A stretch of 64,000 nt of DNA from Candidatus Kaistella beijingensis (GCF_020084865.1 NZ_CP071953.1:930001-994000); one strand, 5' to 3'; shown: positions 25,619-34,876, counted from the stretch's first letter. Numbers and translations: made by a program. The notes: generated from the letters alone by a model not told the origin.

Positions 25619-26830
25619 CTATGTTGTTGCAGTTATGGCGGTTTCTTCTTCCCCGGTTTCTTCGTTGATGCGGTATTTTTTGAAGAGGAAATGGATTTTG
25701 ATTTTTAGGGCAATCCAAGCCAAAATGAAGTAAATCCATCCCAAAATAAAAAGGTGCAGGAAGTATTTTTTGGTGAGAAAATCGGAACCTTTTTGCACGA
25801 GCATGATTTTGAGCGCCTCCAAATAAGGCGTTAATGGAATAATTGCGGTGAAATTCCTGATAAATTCGGGCATTGCAGAAGTGGGCCACGTAAATCCGCT
25901 GATGATGAACGCGGGAGATGCGATGACCATTAATACTTGAGTGGCTTTGAGCGCATCGGGAATGAGGATGCTGACCAAAACTCCCAAATTGGTTGCCGAA
26001 ACCACGAATATGGCAGTGACGAGGAAAAAATTCCAAACGTTTTCGGGCACCGGAATTTTGAAATACAGACTGCACAAATAGAAAAACAGGATGTTGAAAT
26101 TGGCGAAAATCCATACCGGAAGACATTTGATTGCCATTACTAAAACGGCGTATTTTTGTTTTCCGGCGAAATCTCTGATGAAAGATTCTCTTTTAAATTC
26201 TTCGGAAAATGTAACCGCCATTGCGAGTAAAATCACCTGCTGCAAAACCACCGCCATCATTGCAGGCCACATAAAAACCAAGTAATTACTCGTGGTGTTG
26301 AAGAGCGTGATGTAATTGGTTTTCAGCGGTTCGTATTGGGTTTTGGCGATTTCAGCGTTCATTCCTTTTTTTTGTAACGCCTTAATTTCAGCACCTGCGG
26401 AAAATGTTCCAAAAGTGAGTTGCAATGCTTTTGTGGCGAAATTTGCGGTCAAAACATTGGAGGTATTGACATAAACATTGATTTCGGGATATTTTTTTTG
26501 GAGCATCATTGCTTCAAATCTTTCGGGTATGATGACGACTGCGGATGCTTCGGTTTTGATGACCTCATCTTTTAGATTGGAAGGTTCATCAATGTAGTTC
26601 AGCACATTGATGGTTTTATTGTCTTGAAGCATTTCCACAATTTGGTTGGACATCGCGGAGTTATCGTGGTTGATGACGATGACGGGAATGTTTTCTACTT
26701 TTCCTTTTTGGTAGGTAAAACCGATAAGTAAAGCGTAGAAAATCGGCGCGACAAAAAAGACAGAAATCAATGTCTTGTTGGTAAAGAACAGTTTGAATTC
26801 GCGTTTTAGTAAATATCTTAGTTGTTTCAT
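25619..26830 (-). CDS. ABC-2 type transporter permease (drug/envelope exporter)
   Basis: 403 residues. One N-terminal membrane helix (SVFFVAPIFYALLIGF), a large periplasmic domain (about 45-175), then five C-terminal helices including the ABC-2 signature region FIISGFTWPTSAMPEF near 305. Matches YhhJ/YbhR-type permeases that work with an HlyD adaptor. It is last in a three-gene operon TolC, HlyD, permease. No ATP-binding subunit lies in the operon, and the usual second permease is also missing, so an ATPase encoded elsewhere is needed (inference). Confidence 0.88.
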   Translation of the reverse strand: MKQLRYLLKREFKLFFTNKTLISVFFVAPIFYALLIGFTYQKGKVENIPVIVINHDNSAMSNQIVEMLQDNKTINVLNYIDEPSNLKDEVIKTEASAVVIIPERFEAMMLQKKYPEINVYVNTSNVLTANFATKALQLTFGTFSAGAEIKALQKKGMNAEIAKTQYEPLKTNYITLFNTTSNYLVFMWPAMMAVVLQQVILLAMAVTFSEEFKRESFIRDFAGKQKYAVLVMAIKCLPVWIFANFNILFFYLCSLYFKIPVPENVWNFFLVTAIFVVSATNLGVLVSILIPDALKATQVLMVIASPAFIISGFTWPTSAMPEFIRNFTAIIPLTPYLEALKIMLVQKGSDFLTKKYFLHLFILGWIYFILAWIALKIKIHFLFKKYRINEETGEEETAITATT

Positions 26831-26833
26831 TAG

Positions 26834-26875
26834 TTTAGATTTTAGCTGGCAGATTTCAGATATCAGACTTTTGAC
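26834..26875. repeat. Heptad array I (TTCAGAT)
   Basis: Six heptads in strict register between HlyD and permease genes, for example TTTAGAT, TTCAGAT, ATCAGAC. Confidence 0.6.
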
Positions 26876-26948
26876 TGCATTTTTTTAACCACGGAAGGCA
26901 CAACAGTTTTTTTTCACATTAGAGATGGAACTGAATGGGCTTTAGAAG

Positions 26949-27039
26949 TTCACAAAGTGAAAATCGAAGATTTTCAGAACTTTTGTGCGCTATTCCACAG
27001 CATTCATATCCTTTCATCTTTTGTAACTTTTGTGGTTTA
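26949..27039. repeat. Second copy of the TTTTGTG dispersed repeat
   Basis: Contains GTTCACAAAGTGAAAATC (inverted relative to the copy near 1020-1042) and CTTTTGTAACTTTTGTGGTT, like 1069-1091. It lies inside the efflux operon between HlyD and permease genes, which may uncouple them. Confidence 0.45.
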
Positions 27040-27043
27040 ATAA

Positions 27044-28000
27044 CTATTTTAAGGTCACGTTTGAGTTTACCAAAATATTGTCTGCCAAAGTCTGGTTTTC
27101 GGGAACGACTTTGATTTCGTAAACCGCTTCTTCCGGTTGATAATCGGGGAAAGCAGTGGTGATATCGGCATATCTCGTCAACTGTTTGATGGAAACAATT
27201 TTTCCTGCGATTTCTTTTTTGTTGTAATTCACCATCATTTTCACTGGCATTCCTTTTTGATAATTCGCAATTTTACTTTCCGGAATAGTGAAACGGAAAT
27301 AAGATGTTTGCGGAATGTAGCCCGAAAACAGCGGATAACCTGCAGTTGCGAGTTCGCCCTTGTTGAGGGAAATGGTTTCAATTTCCATATCGTTGGTTGC
27401 GATGATGTATCTTTCGGAATACGCCACATTCGCTTCCTGAAGCGCGCCCATCGCTTGATTTTGCTGACCTTGAGCCATTTCGATTTTTTCAAAACGGGTT
27501 CCTTTTTCCACGTCGTTCAATTCTGCGTTTACCGCATCCAATTGTGCTTTTGCACCTTGATATTTCGCAAAATATTCATCATAATTTTGTGGCGAAAGCA
27601 ATGAGTCGCGGTACATATTTTTTGCTCTGCTGAAGGATTTTTGGGCGTATTGATATTGTTCCTGCAAACCTTTTTGTTTGGCTTTCAATTGACGAAGTTG
27701 GTCGGCTGTTGCGCCATTTTTTGCCATTTGTGCTTGTGCTTTTGCGGATTTTACGGCTCCGGTTGCCTGTGAGATTTTTGCGGAAACTTCGGGAATATCC
27801 AATTTTGCGAGCGTGTCCCCTGCTTTTACCGTTTGTCCTTCTTCCACATAGATTTCTAAAATTCTGCCCGTCACTTTTGGGGCGAATGAAACGGTTTCCT
27901 TTTTTGCTTTTCCGTCAATAGGTTTTTCGGAAGCGGGTTCTTTACAGGCAACAACCGTGAAAGCAGTTGCGAGAGATAAAGTTTTTAATAAAGTATTCAT
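27044..28000 (-). CDS. HlyD-family membrane-fusion lipoprotein
   Basis: 318 residues from ATG 28000; upstream in-frame codons are leader. Lipobox ending VVAC (Cys about 20). Seen: biotinyl-lipoyl half-motif GRILEIYVEEGQTVKAGDTLAKLDIPEV, long alpha-hairpin coiled coil (about 75-190, rich in A/Q/K), then the second lipoyl half and beta barrel. Bridges the inner-membrane permease to the TolC channel in the periplasm. Operon with TolC (upstream) and ABC-2 permease (downstream). Confidence 0.9.
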   Translation of the reverse strand: MNTLLKTLSLATAFTVVACKEPASEKPIDGKAKKETVSFAPKVTGRILEIYVEEGQTVKAGDTLAKLDIPEVSAKISQATGAVKSAKAQAQMAKNGATADQLRQLKAKQKGLQEQYQYAQKSFSRAKNMYRDSLLSPQNYDEYFAKYQGAKAQLDAVNAELNDVEKGTRFEKIEMAQGQQNQAMGALQEANVAYSERYIIATNDMEIETISLNKGELATAGYPLFSGYIPQTSYFRFTIPESKIANYQKGMPVKMMVNYNKKEIAGKIVSIKQLTRYADITTAFPDYQPEEAVYEIKVVPENQTLADNILVNSNVTLK

Positions 28001-28033
28001 TTTAAAGTTTGTTTGTTTGATGTAATTTGAAAT

Positions 28034-28068
28034 AGTTTGAATTTGTTTCAAGTTTCAGGTTTCAGGTT
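28034..28068. repeat. Heptad array J (TCAGGTT)
   Basis: TCAAGTT, TCAGGTT, TCAGGTT preceded by two AT-rich units, within the 150-bp gap between tolC-type and hlyD-type genes. Confidence 0.5.
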
Positions 28069-28104
28069 CAATGATTAAAAAATTCACTATTGACAGCGAA
28101 GCGA

Positions 28105-28156
28105 ATTCACCATTCACTTTCCTTGGCTCTTGGCTCTGTTTACTTGGCTCTTATAA
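28105..28156. repeat. Heptad array K (CTTGGCT), inverted relative of array L
   Basis: ATTCACC, ATTCACT, then CTTGGCT, CTTGGCT, CTGTTTA, CTTGGCT. The second part is the reverse complement of the words at 24375-24409. Confidence 0.6.
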
Positions 28157-29551
28157 CTCGTCTATATGTAAGTTTTGCGTCGATTTCATCAATTCCACCG
28201 CGCTTCTTCGTTGGTTAAAAACGGCGGTTTGATAATCCAATTCGGCGGTTTCCAAATCGTTTTCGGCTTCGATTAACTGGGAAGATTTGATGGTTCCATA
28301 ACGGAATTCTTTTTCAGCTTGAGTTAATGCCAATTTTGCGATTTGTCGTGCTTTTGCTTTGGTTGCGATTTGCGAATTGGCGATGTCGTAGTTGGTTTGG
28401 TTGTTGGCTAAATTCAGGGCTAATTTGTCTATTGCATCGGATTTTTTACTTTGCAAAATTTCCTTGTCGATTTTCGCTTTTTCAACGGCAGACTTTCCTT
28501 CTTTCCCATCAAAAATTTCCCATTTAAAGCCAATTCCGATTTGGAACATTGGTAAAATATTGATGTCTTTCGGTGCCCAATTCAATTTTTTTGGAATGAA
28601 CGGAGCTATATTTTCCGAAGAAGTAATGAGGTTATCATACAATCCGAAATAGGACAAAGAACTCACCGCCTGAACTTTTGGTTGCCACCACTGATTCTCG
28701 GCTTTCATCTTGAATTCCGATGCTTTGATACCGTGTTCCAATGCTTGAATTTCAGCGCGGTTTTCTACATTTTTATTTAAAACTTCGTATTGAATGGGAA
28801 CCAATTCCGGATTGATTTGTGCAATTTTTTCCCGTTCCAAACCTGTAAGAATTTGAAGTTGAGTGATAAGCAATTCCTTTTTTCCTTCATATTCCACCAT
28901 TTTGGAGTCTAAATTTGCTTGAGCCAATTCAATTTTTTTGTGGTCGTAAGGAGTGATTAATCCGTAACCTAAAGCTTTATCCGCTGTTTTTTTGTTGATG
29001 TCCAAACGTTTTTTGGATTCGTCTAAAACTTTTTTCGATTCGTGAACAAGGGCAAATTGATCGTACGCTTTTGATATTTCGGTGATGACCTCATCTATCG
29101 TTTTCTGCATCAAAGCGGTTTCTGAAAGTTTCTTTTCATTTAATGCCTGATTTAAATATTTTACTTTTCCTCCTGAATAAAGCAAAACACTAGCTTCTGC
29201 TTTTGCACTTCCCGAAAATCCGGAAACATTGTAGGAATTTTTATTTTCAGGAACCGTCATTCCGGGAAAAACGGGCGGAACTTTCGGAATTGAAATTTCA
29301 GGCGAAGTTAAATGAGCGGTCGTATTCATATAACCAAACTTGCCACTGATTTCCAATTTTGGAAGAAAAATGTCTTTCAATTTTTCTTGGTCGAGTTCGG
29401 TGTATTTTGTTTCTAATTTTTGCTGTTCCAACAAATGATTTTTTGCGAGACCTGCATTGATGAGTTCCTGCAAATCGGGTGCAGTTTGCGCCGAGAAAAT
29501 CAAGGGCAGAAAAACCAAAATTTTGCTAAAGTTATTTTTAAAAGTATTCAT
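28151..29551 (-). CDS. TolC-family outer-membrane efflux protein
   Basis: 466 residues from ATG 29551. Signal peptide ending in FSAQ, then DLQELINAGLAKNHLLEQQKLE and two structural repeats of the outer-membrane efflux family, each with long helices (AYDQFALVHESKKVLDESKKRL; ALTQAEKEFRYGTIKSSQLIEAENDLETAEL). First gene of the TolC-HlyD-permease operon. The sequence upstream to 29972 has no confident regulator gene. Confidence 0.92.
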   Translation of the reverse strand: MNTFKNNFSKILVFLPLIFSAQTAPDLQELINAGLAKNHLLEQQKLETKYTELDQEKLKDIFLPKLEISGKFGYMNTTAHLTSPEISIPKVPPVFPGMTVPENKNSYNVSGFSGSAKAEASVLLYSGGKVKYLNQALNEKKLSETALMQKTIDEVITEISKAYDQFALVHESKKVLDESKKRLDINKKTADKALGYGLITPYDHKKIELAQANLDSKMVEYEGKKELLITQLQILTGLEREKIAQINPELVPIQYEVLNKNVENRAEIQALEHGIKASEFKMKAENQWWQPKVQAVSSLSYFGLYDNLITSSENIAPFIPKKLNWAPKDINILPMFQIGIGFKWEIFDGKEGKSAVEKAKIDKEILQSKKSDAIDKLALNLANNQTNYDIANSQIATKAKARQIAKLALTQAEKEFRYGTIKSSQLIEAENDLETAELDYQTAVFNQRRSAVELMKSTQNLHIDEL

Positions 29552-29972
29552 TTCTTTTGTTTGTTTTGACGGTGCAAAGTTACGACGACGAGAAATGAAT
29601 TCCTTTGACATTTGTCAAAAAGTGAAATTAAATTATTAAAACGCAATGATGTAAAGACTTTCTTCAATTTATTCTGTATAAATGTTCGCAACGGCGTTTC
29701 ACTCAGCAAAGCGAAGTTGCTTAAAAGTATTGTCAAGCATGTTTTTGTGTTTTTAAAAAAAAAGTAAAACTTCGGAGGTTTCCAATTGCTAAATGAAACG
29801 CCTTTGCGCCCTAAATAAAGAGTCTTTAAGTCATTTTTCTTTGCGTCATTGCGTTAAACATTACAATTCATTGATACTTTTTGATTGATTTTGTCGGAAT
29901 TTTTTTTCAATTATTTTTTCGTAATTTGGACATTCTTTATTTTAAAGGTTCACTTTTTGTTCCACAGATTTC
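29552..29972. other. Intergenic gap between efflux operon and MFS gene
   Basis: 421 bp, AT-rich. The only structure noted is CTTTGCGTC/ATTGCGTTA at 29840-29857 (nonamer-like words also seen at 2152-2171). It should contain the divergent promoters of the tolC-type and MFS genes, but no ideal TAnnTTTG pair was found. Confidence 0.4.
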
Positions 29973-31379
29973 ATGCCCGATACTTTTAAAACATTTGATA
30001 CCACGACCAAAAGAATTCTGCCGTTCATCTTAGCGACGGCAATTTTTATGCAGATGCTCGATTCTACGATTCTGAATACTTCGCTCCCTTCTATTGCGAA
30101 AGATTTGAACGAGTCGCCACTCAATATGCAAAACGCCATTATCAGTTATGTTTTGACTTTGGCTGTGTTCATGCCGGTTTCGGGATTTTTGGCGGATAAA
30201 TTTGGGACAAAGAAAATCTTTATTTTTTCGTTGGTTGTTTTCAGTTTGGGTTCCGTATTCTGTGCGGTTTCCCAAAACTTGACACAATTGGTGATTTCCC
30301 GCGTCGTTCAGGGAATTGGCGGAAGTTTGATGACTCCTGTCGGCAGGTTGGCTTTAATCAAAACCTATGATAAGAATGAACTTCTGAAAGCGCTTAATTT
30401 CGCAATTGTTCCTGCACTTATCGGACCTGTTTTAGGACCATTGGTCGGTGGTTATATGGTTGATTATCTGTCGTGGCATTGGATTTTCCTCATCAACATT
30501 CCAATTGGATTGATTGGCATTTTCCTGAGTTTAAAATTTATGCCCGATTATAAATCCGAAGAAATTAAGTTTGATTTTAAGGGGTTTTTAATTTTCGCTT
30601 CGGCTTCTCTCCTACTTTCCATTGCACTTGAACGCTTTGGAACCGCTCAAAATATTACGCCTGTTTTAGTGATTTTCATTTGCGGATTCATGATGATTTA
30701 TTTCTATTACAGACACGCCAAAAAAACTGAAAACCCTATTTTTCCTTTAAATCTTTTTCAGGTGAGAACTTTTCGGGTGGGAATTTTGGGGAATTTGGCC
30801 ACGAGATTGGGCATCAGTTCAATACCTCTTTTATTGCCTTTGATGATTCAGATTGCGTATGGAGAAAGTGCCGTGATTTCGGGTTGGATAGTCGCACCAA
30901 TGGCTTTAACCGCCATGTTCGGAAAATCGTATGTCATTAAAATTCTCGATTATTTTGGCTACCGAAAAACATTGATGACCAATACTTTTATCATCGGATT
31001 TCTGATTTGTTGCCTTGGAATTCCTGGGATTAACACTAACATTTATTGGTTTATTCCAATTATTTCTATTCTTGGATTTTTCAACTCGATTCAGTTTACT
31101 TCTATGAATACAATTGCAATTGCTGATTTGAGAAATTCCCACACTTCAAGCGGAAACTCTTTACTTGCAGTATATCAACAAATTGCGATTGGTTTTGGAA
31201 TCGCGTTCGGCTTGATTGTCTTGAAGTTATTTGAAAATGAACCGACTTTAATTCAGGGAAATACCCATCTCGCTTTTCGCTACACTTTTTTTGTGGTGGG
31301 ATTTTTAACCATACTTTCGGGGTTTGTTTTTAGGAGGTTGCATGAGAAAGATGGGGAGAATATGAAGACGGAGCATTGA
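29973..31379 (+). CDS. MFS multidrug exporter, DHA2 (EmrB/QacA) type
   Basis: 468 residues, about 13-14 membrane helices. The first helix carries the DHA2 motif LDSTILNTSLPSIAKDLN; GFLADKFGTKKIF is the loop 2-3 motif A; RVVQGIGGSLMTPVGRL and GPVLGPLVGGYMVDYLSWHWIFLINIPIG (motif C region) follow. Proton-driven drug efflux predicted. No EmrA-type adaptor adjacent; the divergent TolC-HlyD operon is a separate unit but might supply one (inference). Confidence 0.9.
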   Translation: MPDTFKTFDTTTKRILPFILATAIFMQMLDSTILNTSLPSIAKDLNESPLNMQNAIISYVLTLAVFMPVSGFLADKFGTKKIFIFSLVVFSLGSVFCAVSQNLTQLVISRVVQGIGGSLMTPVGRLALIKTYDKNELLKALNFAIVPALIGPVLGPLVGGYMVDYLSWHWIFLINIPIGLIGIFLSLKFMPDYKSEEIKFDFKGFLIFASASLLLSIALERFGTAQNITPVLVIFICGFMMIYFYYRHAKKTENPIFPLNLFQVRTFRVGILGNLATRLGISSIPLLLPLMIQIAYGESAVISGWIVAPMALTAMFGKSYVIKILDYFGYRKTLMTNTFIIGFLICCLGIPGINTNIYWFIPIISILGFFNSIQFTSMNTIAIADLRNSHTSSGNSLLAVYQQIAIGFGIAFGLIVLKLFENEPTLIQGNTHLAFRYTFFVVGFLTILSGFVFRRLHEKDGENMKTEH

Positions 31380-31446
31380 GAAATTTGCAGTCAAGTTTTT
31401 AGTTTCATTCTTACCCTACATCAATGTATTCCAACTTTATCTCCCG

Positions 31447-31454
31447 TACTTTTG
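31447..31454 (+). promoter_or_regulatory. -7 box upstream of the pirin gene
   Basis: TACTTTTG fits TAnnTTTG; ATG 87 bp downstream. Confidence 0.45.
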
Positions 31455-31541
31455 TACCATAAAATTCAGAACCTCAAATATTGAATTCTTGTCGCGAGAA
31501 TTCGGGATTGAATTTTGATCAAAAAAAAATGAGATAAAAAA

Positions 31542-32414
31542 ATGGCAACAAAAAAAGTCGAATTAATAGCAGCGCCAAAACCTGCGCATTTCGTAGGAGA
31601 TGGTTTCAGAGTGCACAACTTCATTCCGAGCGGTTATCATTTGGATATGAAGAGAATGGACCCGTTCATTATGTTGGATTACAATTCCAAATTCCATTTT
31701 TCGGGAACCGATACACCGAGAGGAGTCGGCGTTCATCCGCACCGTGGTTTTGAAACCGTGACGATTGCTTATCAAGGTCGCGTAGAACACGGCGACAGTT
31801 CCGGCGGTGGCGGAATCATCGGACAGGGCGATGTGCAATGGATGACTGCAGCTTCGGGAGTTTTACACAAAGAATTCCACGAAACAGAATGGGCAAAAGA
31901 AGGCGGAATTTTCCAAATGGTGCAACTGTGGGTGAATCTTCCCGCAAAAGATAAAATGAGCCCGCCAAAATACCAAGCCATCAAAAATTCAGAGATGAAA
32001 AATGTGGATTTGGGTGAAAACGGTTTCATAGAAGTGATTGCGGGAGAATTTAATGGTGAAAAAGGACCTGCAACCACTTTCAGTCCGGTGAATTTGATGA
32101 ATGCCAAATTGAAATCAGGCGGAAAAGCGGAATTCAGTTTTCCTGCAAATTTCAACACCGCAGCTTTGGTTATCGAAGGAAACATCATGGTGAATGGGGA
32201 AGAAAAAGTTCCAACTGACCATTTGGTTTTATTCCAAAATGAAGGCGAAACTTTCACCATTGAAGCAGCAGAAGATTCCATCGTTTTGATTTTGAGCGGT
32301 GAACCTTTAAACGAACCAATTTATCCGCACGGACCTTTTGTGATGAACACGAGGGAAGAAATTATTCAGGCGTTTGATGATTTTAATAATGGGAAGTTTG
32401 GATATCTTGAATAA
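31542..32414 (+). CDS. Pirin-family cupin protein
   Basis: 290 residues. Bicupin with conserved metal site in the N-terminal domain: GVHPHRGFETVTIAYQGRVEHGDSSG and HKEFHETEWAKE. C-terminal domain with GEPLNEPIYPHGPFVMNTREEI. Some bacterial pirins oxidise quercetin, others regulate metabolic enzymes; which applies is not visible. Lies just before the catalase gene, with a terminator between, suggesting separate transcripts with a shared oxidative-stress theme (inference). Confidence 0.92.
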   Translation: MATKKVELIAAPKPAHFVGDGFRVHNFIPSGYHLDMKRMDPFIMLDYNSKFHFSGTDTPRGVGVHPHRGFETVTIAYQGRVEHGDSSGGGGIIGQGDVQWMTAASGVLHKEFHETEWAKEGGIFQMVQLWVNLPAKDKMSPPKYQAIKNSEMKNVDLGENGFIEVIAGEFNGEKGPATTFSPVNLMNAKLKSGGKAEFSFPANFNTAALVIEGNIMVNGEEKVPTDHLVLFQNEGETFTIEAAEDSIVLILSGEPLNEPIYPHGPFVMNTREEIIQAFDDFNNGKFGYLE

Positions 32415-32463
32415 TTCAAAATCAATAGGTATTAATCATTAGTTTTTACTAATGAATTTTTAT

Positions 32464-32496
32464 AAAGCAGAGAATTTCGATTTTCTGCTTTTTTAT
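32464..32496 (+). terminator. Terminator after pirin gene
   Basis: AAAGCAGA / TCTGCTTT stem followed by Ts. Confidence 0.75.
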
Positions 32497-32622
32497 TTTG
32501 AGAAACTATGCAAGACGGATCTTGCTTTCGTTAAACTATGTTAAACATCATCTGCATCTATTACAAAATCTCGAAAATATTTCCTAAATTCATGGCAGAT
32601 AAACAAATCATTGTTATTAAAT

Positions 32623-32655
32623 TTATCAATCGATGATTGTCGTATCGATTTATAA
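32623..32655 (+). promoter_or_regulatory. Inverted repeat upstream of catalase, candidate peroxide operator
   Basis: TTATCAATCGAT (32623-32634), 9 bp, ATCGATTTATAA (32644-32655): 12-bp arms with one mismatch, 43 bp before the catalase ATG. OxyR or PerR control is plausible from the gene, but the bound protein is not known. Confidence 0.45.
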
Positions 32656-32697
32656 AATCTAAATAGCTTTACAACTCAAATTATAAATCATATTCAA

Positions 32698-34203
32698 ATG
32701 GAAGACAAGAAAAAACTTACGAGACAAACAGGAGCACCAGTTCCTGACAATCAGAATGTACAGACAGCAGGACCAAGAGGACCGCTTTTGATGCAGGATT
32801 TTTGGTTTCTTGAAAAAATGGCAAACTTCGACAGAGAGGTAATTCCCGAAAGAAGAATGCACGCAAAAGGTTCCGGCGCATTTGGAACTTTTACCGTAAC
32901 TCACGACATTTCACAATACACGAAAGCCAATATCTTCAACGAAATCGGCAAGAAAACAGAAATGTTTGCAAGATTTTCTACCGTTGCAGGTGAACGTGGA
33001 GCAGCCGATGCAGAGAGAGATATCCGTGGTTTTGCCTTAAAGTTTTATACCGATGAAGGAATTTGGGATTTGGTGGGAAACAACACGCCGGTTTTCTTTT
33101 TCCGTGACCCGATGAAATTCCCGGACTTGAACCACGCCGTAAAACGCGACCCGAAAACCAATATGAGAAGTGCCCAAAATAATTGGGATTTTTGGACTTT
33201 ACTTCCCGAATCTTTGCATCAAGTAACGATTGTGATGAGCGACCGCGGAATTCCGAACGGATACCGTCACATGCACGGTTTTGGAAGTCACACCTACTCT
33301 TTTATCAACAAAGACAATGTTCGTCATTGGGTGAAATTCCATTTCAGAACGCAGCAGGGAATAGAGAATTTGTCGGATGACGAAGCAGCGAAACTCATCG
33401 GAATGGACAGAGAATCCGCACAAAGAGATTTATTCGACAACATCGAAAAAGGCAACTTCCCGAAATGGAAAATGTTCGTTCAAATCATGACGGAAGAACA
33501 GGCGAAAACTTACCGTTTCCATCCGTTTGATTTAACGAAAGTTTGGTCCAAAAAAGATTTCCCTTTAATTGAAGTCGGAGAATTTGAACTGAACAAAAAT
33601 CCTGAAAATTATTTCGCCGATGTAGAACAAGCCGCCTTCAATCCTACGAATATCGTTCCCGGAATTGGATTCTCGCCTGATAAAATGCTTCAGGGAAGAT
33701 TGTTCTCTTATGGTGACGCACAAAGATATCGTCTCGGTGTAAACCACTTTCAAATTCCAGTAAACAAACCGAGATGTCCGTATCACGCATTCCACCGAGA
33801 TGGACAAATGCGAGTTGATGGAAACTACGGTGACACAAAACATTACGAACCAAACAGTTACGGCGAATGGCAGGAACAGCCAAGTGCAAAAGAACCGCCT
33901 TTAGCATTAGAAGGCGATGCATTTGCGTACAATTTTCGTGATGATGACGAAGATTATTTCACCCAACCTGGAGATTTGTTCCGAATCATTAAAGCCGACA
34001 GAAAAGCCGATTTGCTCTTTAAAAATACGGCGGCGCAAGTTGGCGGAGCAGAAAAATTTGTTCAGATCCGCCACATCAGAAACTGCTACAAAGCAGATCC
34101 GGAATACGGAGAAGGCGTTGCAAAAGCTTTGGGACTTTCGATGGATGAAGTGAATGCTTTTGATTTAACTCCTTATAATAAATGGGCGCCGACGAAATCA
34201 TAG
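32698..34203 (+). CDS. Monofunctional haem catalase (small-subunit, clade 3 type)
   Basis: 501 residues. Degrades hydrogen peroxide. Seen: catalytic His region [48 protein letters not shown], the Asn in [16 protein letters not shown], and the haem-ligand block [27 protein letters not shown] with proximal Tyr. Length matches small-subunit catalases without a C-terminal flavodoxin-like domain. Cytosolic. Confidence 0.96.
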   Translation: MEDKKKLTRQTGAPVPDNQNVQTAGPRGPLLMQDFWFLEKMANFDREVIPERRMHAKGSGAFGTFTVTHDISQYTKANIFNEIGKKTEMFARFSTVAGERGAADAERDIRGFALKFYTDEGIWDLVGNNTPVFFFRDPMKFPDLNHAVKRDPKTNMRSAQNNWDFWTLLPESLHQVTIVMSDRGIPNGYRHMHGFGSHTYSFINKDNVRHWVKFHFRTQQGIENLSDDEAAKLIGMDRESAQRDLFDNIEKGNFPKWKMFVQIMTEEQAKTYRFHPFDLTKVWSKKDFPLIEVGEFELNKNPENYFADVEQAAFNPTNIVPGIGFSPDKMLQGRLFSYGDAQRYRLGVNHFQIPVNKPRCPYHAFHRDGQMRVDGNYGDTKHYEPNSYGEWQEQPSAKEPPLALEGDAFAYNFRDDDEDYFTQPGDLFRIIKADRKADLLFKNTAAQVGGAEKFVQIRHIRNCYKADPEYGEGVAKALGLSMDEVNAFDLTPYNKWAPTKS

Positions 34204-34224
34204 TTCTAATAAATTTTGTTAAAG

Positions 34225-34257
34225 TAACAGCCGAAGAAATTTGGCTGTTATTTTTTT
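34225..34257 (+). terminator. Catalase terminator
   Basis: TAACAGCC / GGCTGTTA with a T run. Confidence 0.8.
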
Positions 34258-34282
34258 ATTAACTTTATAAAAGTCAAAAATT

Positions 34283-34507
34283 ATGGAACTGCATGAATAT
34301 ACGAATGGTGAACTTACCGTGTTTTGACAACCAAGATTGAGCATCCATTCGGGAATTCGCGTGAACATGTTGCCACATGTTTACAACCCGAAAGAAAGAC
34401 CGTGGTGCAAACCGGAAAATGCAGCCACGGAAGAACTCAAAAATCAGATTGAAAATTGTCCTTCCGGAGCTTTGAGTTATGAAATGAATAAACAAACTGA
34501 TCATTAA
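34283..34507 (+). pseudogene. Dead (4Fe-4S) mono-cluster protein gene (YjdI-like)
   Basis: The frame from ATG 34283 reads MELHEYTNGELTVF, a TGA stop at codon 15, then stays in the same frame to TAA at 34505. Downstream text VYNPKERPWCKPENA and ENCPSGALSYEMN is clearly the Fer4_19/YjdI family. Intact relatives have Trp at the TGA site (TGG to TGA) and Cys-Gln-His-Ser-Gly-x-Cys; here that reads SIHSGIR, so both N-terminal cluster cysteines are changed (to Ser and Arg). No frameshifts. The usual partner, the GNAT gene just downstream, is intact. Confidence 0.85.
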
Positions 34508-34519
34508 AATTAAAAAAAA

Positions 34520-34804
34520 ATGGTAGAAATAAAACACACCAACAACGAATCGAAAGGAGTTTTCGAATTGTATTACGACGGAGGAAAAGCAGGATTAATG
34601 ACCTATTCTTGGGCAGGAGACGACAAATTCATCATCGACCATACCGAAGTTGATGAAGCATATGGCGGAAAAGGACTAGGAAAAGATTTGGTAAAAGCGG
34701 GAGTTGAATACGCTCGAGAAAAAAATGTGAAAGTGATTCCGCTTTGTCCATTTGCAAAAAAAGTAATTGCGAAAACACCTGAATTTCAGGATGTTTTGTC
34801 TTAA
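34520..34804 (+). CDS. GNAT-family N-acetyltransferase (YjdJ-type)
   Basis: 94 residues, the short single-domain form. ITHTEVDEAYGGKGLGKDLVKAGVEYA-type core: GGKGLGK near 53 is the acetyl-CoA pyrophosphate loop. This small family is usually encoded next to or fused with a YjdI 4Fe-4S protein, here present only as the pseudogene 12 bp upstream. Substrate unknown. Confidence 0.9.
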   Translation: MVEIKHTNNESKGVFELYYDGGKAGLMTYSWAGDDKFIIDHTEVDEAYGGKGLGKDLVKAGVEYAREKNVKVIPLCPFAKKVIAKTPEFQDVLS

Positions 34805-34829
34805 AACGCTTTCACTAAATACTATTTTT

Positions 34830-34876
34830 CGCCGCGAATTCACGAATAAATTTTAGAATTCGTGTATTCGTGGCGG
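34830..34876. repeat. Long inverted repeat CGCCACGAAT...ATTCGTGGCG (copy 1)
   Basis: Arms 34830-34847 and 34858-34875 pair at 16 of 18 positions. Same element as 36676-36719. Followed by Ts, so it can serve as terminator of the GNAT gene. Confidence 0.6.

Noticed and set aside
25137-25733. Several short overlapping frames in the Crp/Fnr to ABC-2 gap
   Set aside because: No homology or codon bias; the sequence resembles a decayed intergenic repeat.
34325-34327. In-frame TGA in the 4Fe-4S gene as selenocysteine or recoding
   Set aside because: The position is Trp in relatives, two ligand cysteines are also lost, and no SECIS-like hairpin follows.
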